Source: Streptomyces albidoflavus (GTDB taxonomy: Bacteria; Actinomycetota; Actinomycetes; Streptomycetales; Streptomycetaceae). From it: a stretch of 64,000 nt of DNA. Below, piece by piece: positions 55,348-63,779 of the stretch. Position 1 is the stretch's first letter. Each line of letters begins with the position of its first letter. Under the pieces are notes generated by a model that was not told where the DNA came from, did not search any database, and saw only the letters and a list, made by a program, of their open reading frames with translations. The stretch lies in contig NZ_JOII01000012.1 of NCBI RefSeq assembly GCF_000719955.1, positions 1-64,000 of the forward strand, written 5' to 3'. Made by a program: the position numbers and the translations under genes.

Positions 55348-56243
55348 GCGGGACAGTGAGCGGAACGGGCGCGCGGGAGCGGGGAGCGGCCCGGCCCGCC
55401 CGGGGCGGAGGGTACGGACCAGGGGTCCGGCGTGGCTGCACGGAGTTCATGAACTCCCTGCGCACCCCGACCGACGTGGGCTACTACGTCATCGGTTCGG
55501 CGGTCTTCCTCTTCGTCATCCTCCGCAACCGGGACACCATCGACGAGACGACCGGCCTCAGCGCGGGCGCGCTCATGCTGCCCGGTGTGCTCGCCTTCTC
55601 GATGATCTTCGCCGCGCTCTTCGGGCTGGCGACCGCCGTCGCCACCGAGCGCGAGGACGGCACGCTGCTGCGCGCCAAGTCCCTGCCGCACGGCACCACC
55701 GGCTATGTCGTGGGGCAGAGCACCAGGACCGCGCTGGAGGTCTGCTTCTCCCTCACCCTGCTGCTGGTGCCCGGCCTCATCCTGCTCGACGACGGCTGGT
55801 CCGGCGGCGTGTGGGGGGTGCCGCACGCGGCCTCGCTGCTGGTGCTCGGGGTGCTCGCCTCGACCCCCCTCGGCTTCGCCGTCGGCTCGCTGGTCAAGAA
55901 TCCGCGCACGCTCGGCGGCTGGGGGTTCCTGTTGATGGGCGGCATGGTCGCGATCTCGGGTACGTTCTTCCCGCTGTCGGTACTGCCCGGCTGGGCGGCC
56001 GGGCTCGCGCAGGTCTTCCCCCTCTACTGGCTGGGGCACGGTCTGCGCTCGGCGATGCTGCCGGACGCCGCGGCCGCCGGAGAGATCAACGGAACCTGGC
56101 AGGTGTGGGAGAGCTATGCGGTCCTCGGGGCCTGGGCGCTGCTCGGGCTGGTCCTCGCGCCCGTGCTGCTGCGCCGGATGGCGCGCAGGGAGTCGGGCGC
56201 CTCGATGTCCGCGCGCAAGGAGACCGCGCTCCAGCGGTACTGA
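55344..56243 (+). CDS. ABC-2 type exporter permease
   Basis: This 299-residue integral membrane protein has about six hydrophobic segments (YYVIGSAVFLFVIL, GVLAFSMIFAALFGLATAVA, VCFSLTLLLVPGLILL, AASLLVLGVLASTPLGFAVG, GFLLMGGMVAISGTFFPLSV, AVLGAWALLGLVLAPVLL), the ABC2_membrane pattern. TEREDGTLLRAKSLP is typical of the family. It is coupled to the ATPase gene and followed 9 nt later by the XRE regulator. Confidence 0.93.
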   Translation: MSGTVSGTGARERGAARPARGGGYGPGVRRGCTEFMNSLRTPTDVGYYVIGSAVFLFVILRNRDTIDETTGLSAGALMLPGVLAFSMIFAALFGLATAVATEREDGTLLRAKSLPHGTTGYVVGQSTRTALEVCFSLTLLLVPGLILLDDGWSGGVWGVPHAASLLVLGVLASTPLGFAVGSLVKNPRTLGGWGFLLMGGMVAISGTFFPLSVLPGWAAGLAQVFPLYWLGHGLRSAMLPDAAAAGEINGTWQVWESYAVLGAWALLGLVLAPVLLRRMARRESGASMSARKETALQRY

Positions 56244-56252
56244 GGTGAACCG

Positions 56253-56519
56253 ATGACGCCCCGTACGGAGGGGGCGGGGTCCGGCGCGGCCGCCGCGCCG
56301 GACCCGGTCCACAACCGCATCGCGATGCTCCGCGTCGAACGCCAGGTCACGCGCCGCCAGCTCGCCGACGCCCTCGGTGTCCACTACCAGACCATCGGCT
56401 ACCTGGAGCGCGGCGAGTACAGCCCGAGCCTCCACCTCGCCCTGCGCATCGCCGCCTACTTCGAGGTGCCGGTGGAGTTCATCTTCTCGCTGACTCCGTT
56501 CGCCCCGCTCAAGCCGTGA
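56253..56519 (+). CDS. XRE family transcriptional regulator of the exporter operon
   Basis: This 88-residue protein is one helix-turn-helix: NRIAMLRVERQVTRRQLADALGVHYQTIGYLERGEYSPSLHLALRIAAYFEV. It belongs to the small Cro/CI type that acts as an autoregulator of transport operons. ATG 56253 has a GAGGTGA site. It is the last gene of the exporter operon and probably binds the upstream repeats. Confidence 0.92.
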   Translation: MTPRTEGAGSGAAAAPDPVHNRIAMLRVERQVTRRQLADALGVHYQTIGYLERGEYSPSLHLALRIAAYFEVPVEFIFSLTPFAPLKP

Positions 56520-56844
56520 CCGGCGGGGTCCCGGCGTGCGGGGTGGGCCCATTCCCGTCGGCCGTGAGGTGAAGGTCACCCGCCCGGCGCCCCGGTGCCG
56601 GGCGTCCTCGTGCGCATCCCGGCCGGCGTCGGGCGTGGTTGCCCGCGCGCACCCTGCCCCGCCTGCGAAGACGTCCCCCGCTCGGCGTCACGGCGAGTTG
56701 CCCTGGAGTACCCGCTTTGGGGGTTTGACCCCGGGGGATTTCGGTCAAGAGCGCGGAAAGATCCTTCCCAAGCAGTAGGGTCATTCTTTTGCCCACCCAT
56801 TACTCTTGGGCCAAGGCCACGCAGGGTGGCCACGGAGGAGTGAG
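56520..56844. other. Intergenic region upstream of the Bax-inhibitor-like gene
   Basis: These 325 bases hold a hairpin GGGG-TTTGA-CCCC near 56724-56736, a TTTGACC..GGTCAA pair around it, and an AT-rich promoter-like stretch (TAGGGT near 56777, then ATTCTTTT). No gene was supported. Confidence 0.4.
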
Positions 56845-57777
56845 ATGAGGAGCAGCAACCCGGTCTTCTCGCGACGGGGGTTCAGCCGCGACAACGGCCA
56901 CGCGCAGTTCAACGCGGCGCCGCAGGCCGGGGGCCCCGCCGTCGGAACGCAGCAGGGCAACCCGTACGCGGGCGGCAACCCTTACGCGGGCCAGAACCCG
57001 TACGCCGGTCAGAACCCGTACGCCCAGGGCGACCAGCAGACGTACGCCAACCCGTACGCGCAGGACCAGTACGGCGTCCAGGCGCCCACCACCGACCGTA
57101 TGACGATGGACGACGTCGTCATGCGCACGGCGACGACCCTCGGCACGCTGATCGTCACGGCCGCCCTCGCCTGGTGGTTCCTGCCGATCGACCCGGCCAA
57201 CATGGGCAAGTCGTACGGCATCGCCATCGGCGCCGGTCTCGTCGCGATGGTGCTGGCGCTCGTCCAGTCGTTCAAGCGCAAGGCCTCGCCCGCGCTGATC
57301 CTGGCGTACGCGGCCCTCGAGGGCGTCTTCCTCGGCGTCGTGAGCAACGTCGTCGACAACTACGTCGCCAACGGCGCGGCCATGCAGGCCGTCATCGGCA
57401 CCATGGCGGTCTTCACCGCGGTGCTCGTGGCCTACAAGGCCGGCTGGATCCGCGTCAACCGCCGCTTCTACGGCTTCGTGATGGCCGCCGCGATGGGCTT
57501 CGTGCTCCTCATGGCGGTCAACCTGCTCTTCGCCGTCTTCGGCGGCGGTGACGGCCTCGGCTTCCGCAGCGGTGGCCTCGGCATCATCTTCGGCATCATC
57601 GGCGTCCTGCTCGGCGCCTGCTTCCTCGCCCTCGACTTCAAGCAGGTCGAGGACGGGATCGCCTACGGTGCTCCGCGCGAGGAGTCCTGGCTGGCCGCCT
57701 TCGGCCTGACCATGACCCTGGTCTGGATCTACATGGAGTTCCTGCGTCTGATCGCCATCCTCCAGGGTGACGACTGA
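56845..57777 (+). CDS. Bax inhibitor-1 / YccA-like membrane protein
   Basis: This 310-residue protein has a low-complexity N-terminus with repeated NPYAGQ units (residues about 38-60), then about seven membrane helices of the BI-1 family: ATTLGTLIVTAALAWWFLP, IAIGAGLVAMVLALVQS, PALILAYAALEGVFLGVVS, AVIGTMAVFTAVLVAYKAG, and the C-terminal ALDFKQVEDGIAYGAPREESWLAAFGLTMTLVWIY. BI-1 proteins are proton-sensitive calcium leak channels in other organisms. ATG 56845 has GGAGGAG 4 nt upstream. The role in Streptomyces is unknown. Confidence 0.9.
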   Translation: MRSSNPVFSRRGFSRDNGHAQFNAAPQAGGPAVGTQQGNPYAGGNPYAGQNPYAGQNPYAQGDQQTYANPYAQDQYGVQAPTTDRMTMDDVVMRTATTLGTLIVTAALAWWFLPIDPANMGKSYGIAIGAGLVAMVLALVQSFKRKASPALILAYAALEGVFLGVVSNVVDNYVANGAAMQAVIGTMAVFTAVLVAYKAGWIRVNRRFYGFVMAAAMGFVLLMAVNLLFAVFGGGDGLGFRSGGLGIIFGIIGVLLGACFLALDFKQVEDGIAYGAPREESWLAAFGLTMTLVWIYMEFLRLIAILQGDD

Positions 57778-57793
57778 CGGTAGGTCGCACGCA

Positions 57794-57835
57794 CGCCGAA
57801 GCGCCCCGCGGAGCTGTCCGCGGGGCGCTTCGGCG
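57794..57835 (+). terminator. Perfect 19-bp hairpin terminator
   Basis: Arms at 57794-57812 and 57817-57835 are exact complements around GCTG, 16 nt after the membrane-protein stop. Confidence 0.85.
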
Positions 57836-57869
57836 TTCCCCGGCCGCCCCAGGGCATAGGGTCGGCGGT

Positions 57870-58181
57870 GTGCTTGATACGACCCCGCTGACCAGTGCCG
57901 TGGACCAGTTCGCCGACCGGCTGCGGGCCGCGCCGCAGAGCAGGCTCCAGCGCGGCGCCGCCGCCGAGGCCCTGGAGCTGGCCCGCGAGCTGTCCGCCCG
58001 CGCCCAGCGCCTGGAGGAGCCCTCCGGGGAGGTGCGCGTGATGCCGGACGCCGGGATGTTCGCCGTCGCCGACCAGGTCACCGTCGCCGCCCACGACCTC
58101 GCCCTCGTCCTGCCCGGCGAGGCCGCCCTGGAGTCGGCCGTGGCCCGGGTCGCCGAGGCGCGGGAGCGGGCCGGGATCTGA
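57870..58181 (+). CDS. Small hypothetical helical protein
   Basis: This 103-residue protein is not recognised. It is Ala/Glu/Arg-rich and predicted helical (VDQFADRLRAAPQSRLQRGAA, ALELARELSARAQRLEEP) with a central strand (VRVMPDAGMFAVADQVTVAAHDLALVLP). GTG 57870 lacks a ribosome site but follows TAGGGT by 7 nt, so it is probably leaderless. Confidence 0.7.
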   Translation: MLDTTPLTSAVDQFADRLRAAPQSRLQRGAAAEALELARELSARAQRLEEPSGEVRVMPDAGMFAVADQVTVAAHDLALVLPGEAALESAVARVAEARERAGI

Positions 58182-58257
58182 CGGGGCGTACGCGCGAGGT
58201 CCGCGCCCCCGGCGGGGACGCGGACCTCGGAATGCGGAAGGCCGGACGGCCGGGCGG

Positions 58258-59067
58258 TCAGACGGAGGCTATGACGCGGTCGGCCAGCAGATAGACGTTG
58301 TCCTCGCCGCAGGAGAAGGTCAGGGCGTACGCGCCCGAGACCCCGGAGCCGCCCAGCAGCACCGGCGCCTCACCGGCCCGCAGGGAACCCGCCAGCAGTT
58401 CGGCCGTCTCCCGGTGGCCCGGGGTCATGCAGAGGGTGGTGCCGTCGGCGAAGACGTAGACGTCCAGGGTGCCCAGCGGGCCCGGGCGTACGTCGGCCAG
58501 GGCGGTGCGGGCCTGTGCCAGCTCCTCCAGCACGGCCACCGTCGTCTCGTGGTCGTCACCGGCGGTCTCGCGCTCCACCGGGGTGGGGCGGACCGGGACG
58601 AAGTCCGGGTGCGAGGGGTGGCGGCGGCGGGCGGCGGCCAGCTCGGGGGAGTCCTCCTCCGGCTCGGCGGCCGGGAGGTGCTGGGCTGCCTCGGCGGCGT
58701 CCAGCGCGTCGAGCCCGGCCAGGTCGGCCTGGCGCGGGATGAACAGGTCGTCCACCAGGCCGTGCAGGCCGCCCAGGAGCGAGGGCGCGTCCGAGGCGTC
58801 CCGCGCCTCCTGCGCCGCCCAGAACGCCCGTGCCTCGGCCAGCTCGCGCTCCCGCTCCTCGGCGAGCGCCTCGGCGACGGCCTCGCGGATACCGTCCGCG
58901 TCGGCCCGGGCGGCCGGGACGGTGGCGCGGCCGGAGTGGGTGGCGTGCAGCTCGGCGCGGAGCGCCGCGATCTGCCGGCGCAGCCCGTGCACGGCGTGCA
59001 GGGCGACAGCCCCCACGGCCACCACGGCGGCGAGGGCGATCAGCAGGGCAAGGGTCATGGCGCTCAC
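58258..59067 (-). CDS. Membrane-anchored hypothetical protein
   Basis: This 269-residue protein has an N-terminal hydrophobic helix (LALLIALAAVVAVGAVALHAV), then an Ala/Glu coiled-coil (REAVAEALAEERERELAEARA), a linker and a small C-terminal domain ending in TFSCGEDNVYLLADRVI. No catalytic motif is visible. ATG 59067 or 59058 may be the start. It is a lone gene. Confidence 0.75.
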   Translation of the reverse strand: MSAMTLALLIALAAVVAVGAVALHAVHGLRRQIAALRAELHATHSGRATVPAARADADGIREAVAEALAEERERELAEARAFWAAQEARDASDAPSLLGGLHGLVDDLFIPRQADLAGLDALDAAEAAQHLPAAEPEEDSPELAAARRRHPSHPDFVPVRPTPVERETAGDDHETTVAVLEELAQARTALADVRPGPLGTLDVYVFADGTTLCMTPGHRETAELLAGSLRAGEAPVLLGGSGVSGAYALTFSCGEDNVYLLADRVIASV

Positions 59068-59323
59068 TGACGTACTCCCGGTTCGAGTCGGTCCCCGACT
59101 TCCTACATCAGCTTGAAGGGCGAACCATCCGGCTGTCAGTGCATTACGTCACGAAAGGGACAGGTCTTTCGGCGGGGCGGTCCCCCTCAACCCATAGTGA
59201 CCTGCGGAAACGCTGATCCCTCGGGATATAGGTCACATCCTGGGGGAGATTGGATCACGGAATGGAGGAGGGGCGGGTGGTGCGGAAGGGGCGCGGTACG
59301 GCCACTCCCCTCCCCACCTGCGA
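59068..59323. other. Upstream region of the hypothetical gene
   Basis: This stretch is AT-richer near 59140-59260 and should hold the promoter of the leftward gene. Nothing else was seen apart from the terminator at its right edge. Confidence 0.35.
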
Positions 59324-59355
59324 AGGGTGGCCCGGCGTGCGCGCGGGGCCACCCT
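59324..59355 (-). terminator. Hairpin terminator downstream of the thiolase
   Basis: AGGGTGGCCC (59324-59333) and GGGCCACCCT (59346-59355) are perfect 10-bp arms with a 12-nt loop. Confidence 0.75.
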
Positions 59356-59385
59356 CCGTGGGTGGGACCTGGGGTCCCGGGGCTG

Positions 59386-60606
59386 TCAGCTGAGGCGCTC
59401 GATGACCATCGCCATGCCCTGGCCGCCGCCCACGCACATGGTCTCCAGACCGAACTGCTTGTCGTGGAACTGGAGGCTGTTGATGAGGGTGGTGGTGATG
59501 CGGGCACCGGTCATGCCGAAGGGGTGGCCCACGGCGATGGCGCCGCCGTTGACGTTGACCTTCTCCAGGGGCAGGCCGAGGTCGCGGTAGGAGGGGATGA
59601 CCTGGGCGGCGAACGCCTCGTTGATCTCGGCGAGGTCGATGTCGTCGATGGTCAGGCCCGCCCGGCGCAGGGCCTGGTTGCTCGCCTCGACCGGGCCGTA
59701 GCCCATGATCTCGGGGGAGAGGCCGGAGACGCCGGTGGAGACGATCCGGGCCAGCGGGGTCAGGCCCAGCTCGCGCGCCTTGGTGTCGGACATGATCACC
59801 AGGGCGGCGGCGCCGTCGTTCAGCGGGCAGCAGTTGCCCGCGGTGACGCGGCCGTCGGGGCGGAAGACGGGCTTCAGGCCCGACACGCCCTCCAGGGTGA
59901 CGCCGGCGCGCGGGCCGTCGTCCTGGCTCACCACGGTGCCGTCCGGGGTGGTGACGGGGGTGATCTCGCGCTCCCAGAAGCCCTTCTTGATGGCTTCCTC
60001 GGCGAGGTTCTGCGAGCGGACGCCGAACTCGTCCATCTCCTCGCGGGTGACGCCCTTCAGCCGGGCCAGGTTCTCGGCGGTCTGGCCCATCGCGATGTAC
60101 GCGTCGGGCAGCTTGCCGTCCTCGCGCGGGTCGTGCCAGGAGTCCGCGCCCTGCTCGGCGACGGCGGCCGTACGGGCCTCCGCCTCGGCGAAGACGGGGT
60201 TCCGGGTGTCCGGGAGGGAGTCGGAGTTGCCCTTGGCGAAACGGGAGACCGTCTCGACGCCGGCCGAGATGAAGACGTCGCCCTCGCCGGCCTTGATGGC
60301 GTGCAGCGCCATGCGGCTCGTCTGGAGGGACGAGGAACAGTAGCGGGTCACCGTGCAGCCGGGCAGGTGGTCCATGCCCATCTGGACGGCGATGATCCGG
60401 CCGAGGTTGTTGCCCTGCTCGCCGCCGGGGAGGCCGCAGCCGAGCATCAGGTCGTCGATGTCACGAGGGTTCAGCTCGGGGACCTTGGCCAGAGCCGTCT
60501 CGATGATGTGGGCGGTCAGGTCGTCCGGGCGTACGTCCTTCAGGGAGCCCTTGAAGGCGCGGCCGATGGGGGAGCGGGCGGCAGAGACGATCACGGCTTC
60601 GGGCAT
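59386..60606 (-). CDS. Acetyl-CoA C-acetyltransferase (thiolase)
   Basis: This 406-residue enzyme condenses or cleaves acyl-CoAs in fatty-acid or butyrate-type metabolism. Catalytic residues are visible: Cys90 in TRYCSSSLQ, the His pair via NEAFAAQ and [16 protein letters not shown], and the second Cys in [16 protein letters not shown] 60606 starts [17 protein letters not shown]. It stands alone between a hairpin terminator and the repeat cluster. Confidence 0.95.
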   Translation of the reverse strand: MPEAVIVSAARSPIGRAFKGSLKDVRPDDLTAHIIETALAKVPELNPRDIDDLMLGCGLPGGEQGNNLGRIIAVQMGMDHLPGCTVTRYCSSSLQTSRMALHAIKAGEGDVFISAGVETVSRFAKGNSDSLPDTRNPVFAEAEARTAAVAEQGADSWHDPREDGKLPDAYIAMGQTAENLARLKGVTREEMDEFGVRSQNLAEEAIKKGFWEREITPVTTPDGTVVSQDDGPRAGVTLEGVSGLKPVFRPDGRVTAGNCCPLNDGAAALVIMSDTKARELGLTPLARIVSTGVSGLSPEIMGYGPVEASNQALRRAGLTIDDIDLAEINEAFAAQVIPSYRDLGLPLEKVNVNGGAIAVGHPFGMTGARITTTLINSLQFHDKQFGLETMCVGGGQGMAMVIERLS

Positions 60607-60768
60607 CGGGCGGCTCCAGTCGGTACGGGGGCGGGGCTTCCTTGCGGAAGCTACCCGTACGTAGGGTGCGGGTCACCCACTCTGGGCTGTGACACGGACC
60701 GCACTTTCTAAGCGCTTGCTCACGGCCGCGGGGCCGAGCTACAGGGCTGGGGGTGCGGGGGCTGGGGT

Positions 60769-61040
60769 GGCCTCAGGCGCCGGCCGGGCTCAGTGGCCTC
60801 AAGCGCCGGCCGGGCTGGGATTGGCTGAGGTGATGCCTCAGCCGTCCGTCACCGATGGCCTCAAACGCCGGCCGGGCTATCGATAGCTCGGCCGGCGTCT
60901 GAGGCCACCTAGCCGGGCCGGCGCTTGAGGCCACTCAGCCGGGCCGGCGTTTGAGGCCAAGGAGCCCGGCCGGCGATTGAGGCCACCCCTAGCCGGGCCG
61001 GCGATTGAGGCCACACTCAGCCCGGCCGGCGATTGAGGCC
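60769..61040. repeat. Nine-copy 22-bp repeat cluster with strand switch
   Basis: Three forward units (60769-60790, 60795-60816, 60857-60878) read GCCTCA-RRCGCCGGCCGG-like. Six reversed units follow at 60885-60906, 60911-60932, 60937-60958, 60963-60984, 60991-61012 and 61019-61040. The switch occurs at a central ATCGAT (60879-60884). The units vary mainly at the two bases after CTCA and at one G/C. A small inverted repeat GGCTGAG/CTCAGCC lies among the forward units. The last reversed unit enters the end of the SGNH gene. Confidence 0.9.
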
Positions 61041-62084
61041 ACCCCTGTCAGGGGCCGGGGTCTGGGGGGTCGGGGTGGGGGAGGGCTCGTGGGGGATGCG
61101 GCGGCGTCGGCGGCGTTTGAGGAGGGCGAGGGGGCCTCGGGGGCCGGTGGCGGCGGTGACCTCGGTGCCGCCTTCGGAGGCGGCGCGGACGGCGGCGCGC
61201 GCCACGGGCAGGAACCCTTCGTCGCGGGCGGCCTCCGGCCGCTCCCCCTCGGGCCAGAGTCCGAGCGAGGCGCAGAGGGTGGGGAGCACCGCCATCGCCG
61301 CCGTCGCGTACCCCTCGGCGGAGGGGTGGTAGTTGTCGGGCCCGAACAGCTCGCGCGGGTTCTGCGCGAACTCGGGCCCGAGCAGGTCGCCGAGGGAGAC
61401 GGTCCGCCCGCCCTGTTCCACCGTCCCGATGGTCTGGGCGGCCGCCAGCTGCCGCGAGGCCCGCCGGGCGAGCCAGCGCAGCGGCTGGTAGACGGGCTCG
61501 ATGGTGCCGAGGTCGGGGCAGGTCCCGACCACCACCTCGGCCCCGGCCGTGCGCAGCCGCCGTACCGCCGAGGCGAGCAGCCGGACCGACTCGGTGGCGG
61601 CCATGCGGTGGGTGACGTCGTTGGCGCCGACCATCAGCACGCAGACGTCGGGCACCCACCCGCCGTCGGCCAGCGCCAGCGACACCTGACGGTCGAGGTC
61701 GTCGGAGCGGGCGCCGGGCACCGCGACGTTCCGCAGCTCCACCGGGCGCTCGGCGACGGCGGCGAGCCCGCTGGCCAGCAGCGCGGCCGGGGTCTGCCGG
61801 GACCGGTGCACGCCCTGCCCGGCCGCCGTCGAGTCGCCCAGCATCAGGAACCGCAGCGGCTCCAGCGGCGGCTCCCCGTCCGGGCGGAGGCCGAAGGCCC
61901 TCCCGTACACCCCGTCGGCGCGCGGCGGCGCGGCCCCGTTCCCCTGGCTCCCCACGGAGCGCTTGGCCAGCTGCGCCTCGGCCAGCAGCACCCCGACGCC
62001 GGCCACGCCGAGCAGTCCGATGCCGCCGCCGCCGTACGCCGCGCCCGCCGCGATCCGCCGTGCCACCCTCGCCCTCGACAACAC
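61017..62084 (-). CDS. SGNH/GDSL hydrolase
   Basis: This 355-residue esterase-fold protein has a basic N-terminus and a hydrophobic helix (GLLGVAGVGVLLAEAQLA), so it is probably membrane-anchored or exported. Catalytic blocks are LMLGDSTAAGQG (Ser), LMVGANDVTHR (Gly/Asn) and DNYHPSAEGYA (Asp-x-x-His). GTG 62084 is chosen because GAGGAGG lies 9 nt upstream. The final residues (GGLNRRPG) and the stop codon lie inside the repeat cluster, so the C-terminus has been altered by it. Confidence 0.9.
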   Translation of the reverse strand: MLSRARVARRIAAGAAYGGGGIGLLGVAGVGVLLAEAQLAKRSVGSQGNGAAPPRADGVYGRAFGLRPDGEPPLEPLRFLMLGDSTAAGQGVHRSRQTPAALLASGLAAVAERPVELRNVAVPGARSDDLDRQVSLALADGGWVPDVCVLMVGANDVTHRMAATESVRLLASAVRRLRTAGAEVVVGTCPDLGTIEPVYQPLRWLARRASRQLAAAQTIGTVEQGGRTVSLGDLLGPEFAQNPRELFGPDNYHPSAEGYATAAMAVLPTLCASLGLWPEGERPEAARDEGFLPVARAAVRAASEGGTEVTAATGPRGPLALLKRRRRRRIPHEPSPTPTPQTPAPDRGGLNRRPG

Positions 62085-62215
62085 CGGCAGCCACCTCCTC
62101 GTAGCCGTACACCCACACTGTGCCCCGCCGGGGCCGTGCGCCAATCCCCGGCGGCTTACGCTGTGCGCACCCATACAGCCCTGCGTTACGCAGTCATCGA
62201 CGCCCGGAGACAACG

Positions 62216-63613
62216 GTGCACATCCACGACTCGATGGTCGATCTGGTCGGCAACACCCCGCTGGTCAGGCTCAACAACGTGACCGAGGGAATCCAGGCGA
62301 CGGTCCTGGCCAAGGTCGAGTACTTCAACCCCGGCGGTTCCGTGAAGGACCGCATCGCCCTGCGCATGATCGAGGACGCCGAGGAGCGCGGGCTGCTCGG
62401 CCCCGGTTCCACGATCGTCGAGCCGACCAGCGGCAACACCGGCGTCGGCCTGGCCATCGTCGCGCAGCAGAAGGGGTACAAGTGCATCTTCGTCTGCCCC
62501 GACAAGGTCTCGCTGGACAAGATCAACGTGCTGCGGGCGTACGGCGCCGAGGTCGTGGTCTGCCCCACCGCGGTCGACCCGGAGCACCCGGACTCGTACT
62601 ACAACGTCTCCGACCGGCTGGTCCGGGAGACGCCGGGGGCGTGGAAGCCCGACCAGTACTCCAACCCGAACAACCCCCTCTCCCACTACCACTCGACCGG
62701 CCCTGAGCTGTGGGAGCAGACCGACGGGAAGATCACCCACTTCGTCGCGGGCATCGGCACGGGCGGCACCATCTCCGGCACCGGCCGCTACCTCAAGGAG
62801 GTCAGCGACGGAGCCGTGCAGGTGGTCGGCGCCGACCCCGAGGGCTCGGTCTACTCCGGCGGCTCCGGCCGTCCGTACCTGGTCGAGGGCGTCGGTGAGG
62901 ACTTCTGGCCGACCGCCTACGACCGGAACATCACCGACCGGATCGTCGCGGTCTCCGACAAGGACTCCTTCCAGATGACCCGCCGCCTCGCCAAGGAGGA
63001 GGGGCTGCTGGTCGGCGGCTCCTGCGGGATGGCGGTCGTCGCCGCGCTGGAGGTCGCCCGCGAGGCCGGCCCCGACGACGTGATCGTCGTGCTGCTGCCG
63101 GACAGCGGCCGCGGCTACCTCTCGAAGATCTTCAGCGACGAGTGGATGAACGACTACGGCTTCCTCGACCAGGGCGGCGACGAGCCCCGCGTCGGCGACG
63201 TGCTGCGCGACAAGGAGGGCGCCATGCCCTCCCTCGTCCACATGCACCCCGAGGAGACCGTCGGCGAGGCCATCGAGGTGCTGCGCGAGTACGGCGTCTC
63301 GCAGATGCCGATCGTCAAGCCGGGCGCGGGCCACCCCGACGTGATGGCCGCCGAGGTCGTCGGCTCGGTCGTCGAGCGCGAACTGCTCGACGCCCTCTTC
63401 GCCAGCCGCGCCGCCCTGGACGACCCGCTGGAGAAGCACATGTCGCGCCCGCTGCCGCAGGTCGGCTCCGGTGAGCCGGTCGCCGACCTGATGGCCGTCC
63501 TCGGCAAGGCGGACGCCGCGATCGTGCTGGTGGAGGGCAAGCCGACCGGCGTCGTCAGCCGCCAGGACCTGCTCTCCTTCCTCGCCCGCTCGGCCGGCAC
63601 CGCCGTCAAGTGA
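62216..63613 (+). CDS. cbs: Cystathionine beta-synthase
   Basis: This 465-residue PLP enzyme makes cystathionine from serine and homocysteine. The PLP Lys44 is in GGSVKDR, and the substrate loop is PTSGNTGVGLAIV, with GTGGTISGTGRYL binding phosphate. The C-terminal 120 residues form two CBS domains (VHMHPEETVGEAIEVLREYGVSQMPIV, then PLPQVGSGEPVADLMAVLGKADAAIVL), a regulatory module. GTG 62216 has CGGAGA 5 nt upstream. It is divergent from the SGNH gene. Confidence 0.94.
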   Translation: MHIHDSMVDLVGNTPLVRLNNVTEGIQATVLAKVEYFNPGGSVKDRIALRMIEDAEERGLLGPGSTIVEPTSGNTGVGLAIVAQQKGYKCIFVCPDKVSLDKINVLRAYGAEVVVCPTAVDPEHPDSYYNVSDRLVRETPGAWKPDQYSNPNNPLSHYHSTGPELWEQTDGKITHFVAGIGTGGTISGTGRYLKEVSDGAVQVVGADPEGSVYSGGSGRPYLVEGVGEDFWPTAYDRNITDRIVAVSDKDSFQMTRRLAKEEGLLVGGSCGMAVVAALEVAREAGPDDVIVVLLPDSGRGYLSKIFSDEWMNDYGFLDQGGDEPRVGDVLRDKEGAMPSLVHMHPEETVGEAIEVLREYGVSQMPIVKPGAGHPDVMAAEVVGSVVERELLDALFASRAALDDPLEKHMSRPLPQVGSGEPVADLMAVLGKADAAIVLVEGKPTGVVSRQDLLSFLARSAGTAVK

Positions 63614-63619
63614 GCCCCC

Positions 63620-63658
63620 GCGCGGCCCGCCTCCCGGACCTCCCGGAGCGGGCCGCGC
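63620..63658 (+). terminator. Hairpin terminator after cbs
   Basis: GCGCGGCCCGC (63620-63630) and GCGGGCCGCGC (63648-63658) are perfect 11-bp arms with a 17-nt loop. Confidence 0.8.
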
Positions 63659-63779
63659 TCCCCTTCGCACAAGTGGTACGAGCCCGACACGTCGGCGCAG
63701 CACCCGGTTAACACGCGTCCGGCACATTGGTGGGTGTCGGCAGGAGACAGCACACGACCACCGGGGGAACCCGGGGGCG

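Noticed and set aside
60769..61040. CRISPR array
   Set aside because: Units are 22 bp, vary internally, lack regular unique spacers, and change orientation in the middle; no cas genes are nearby.
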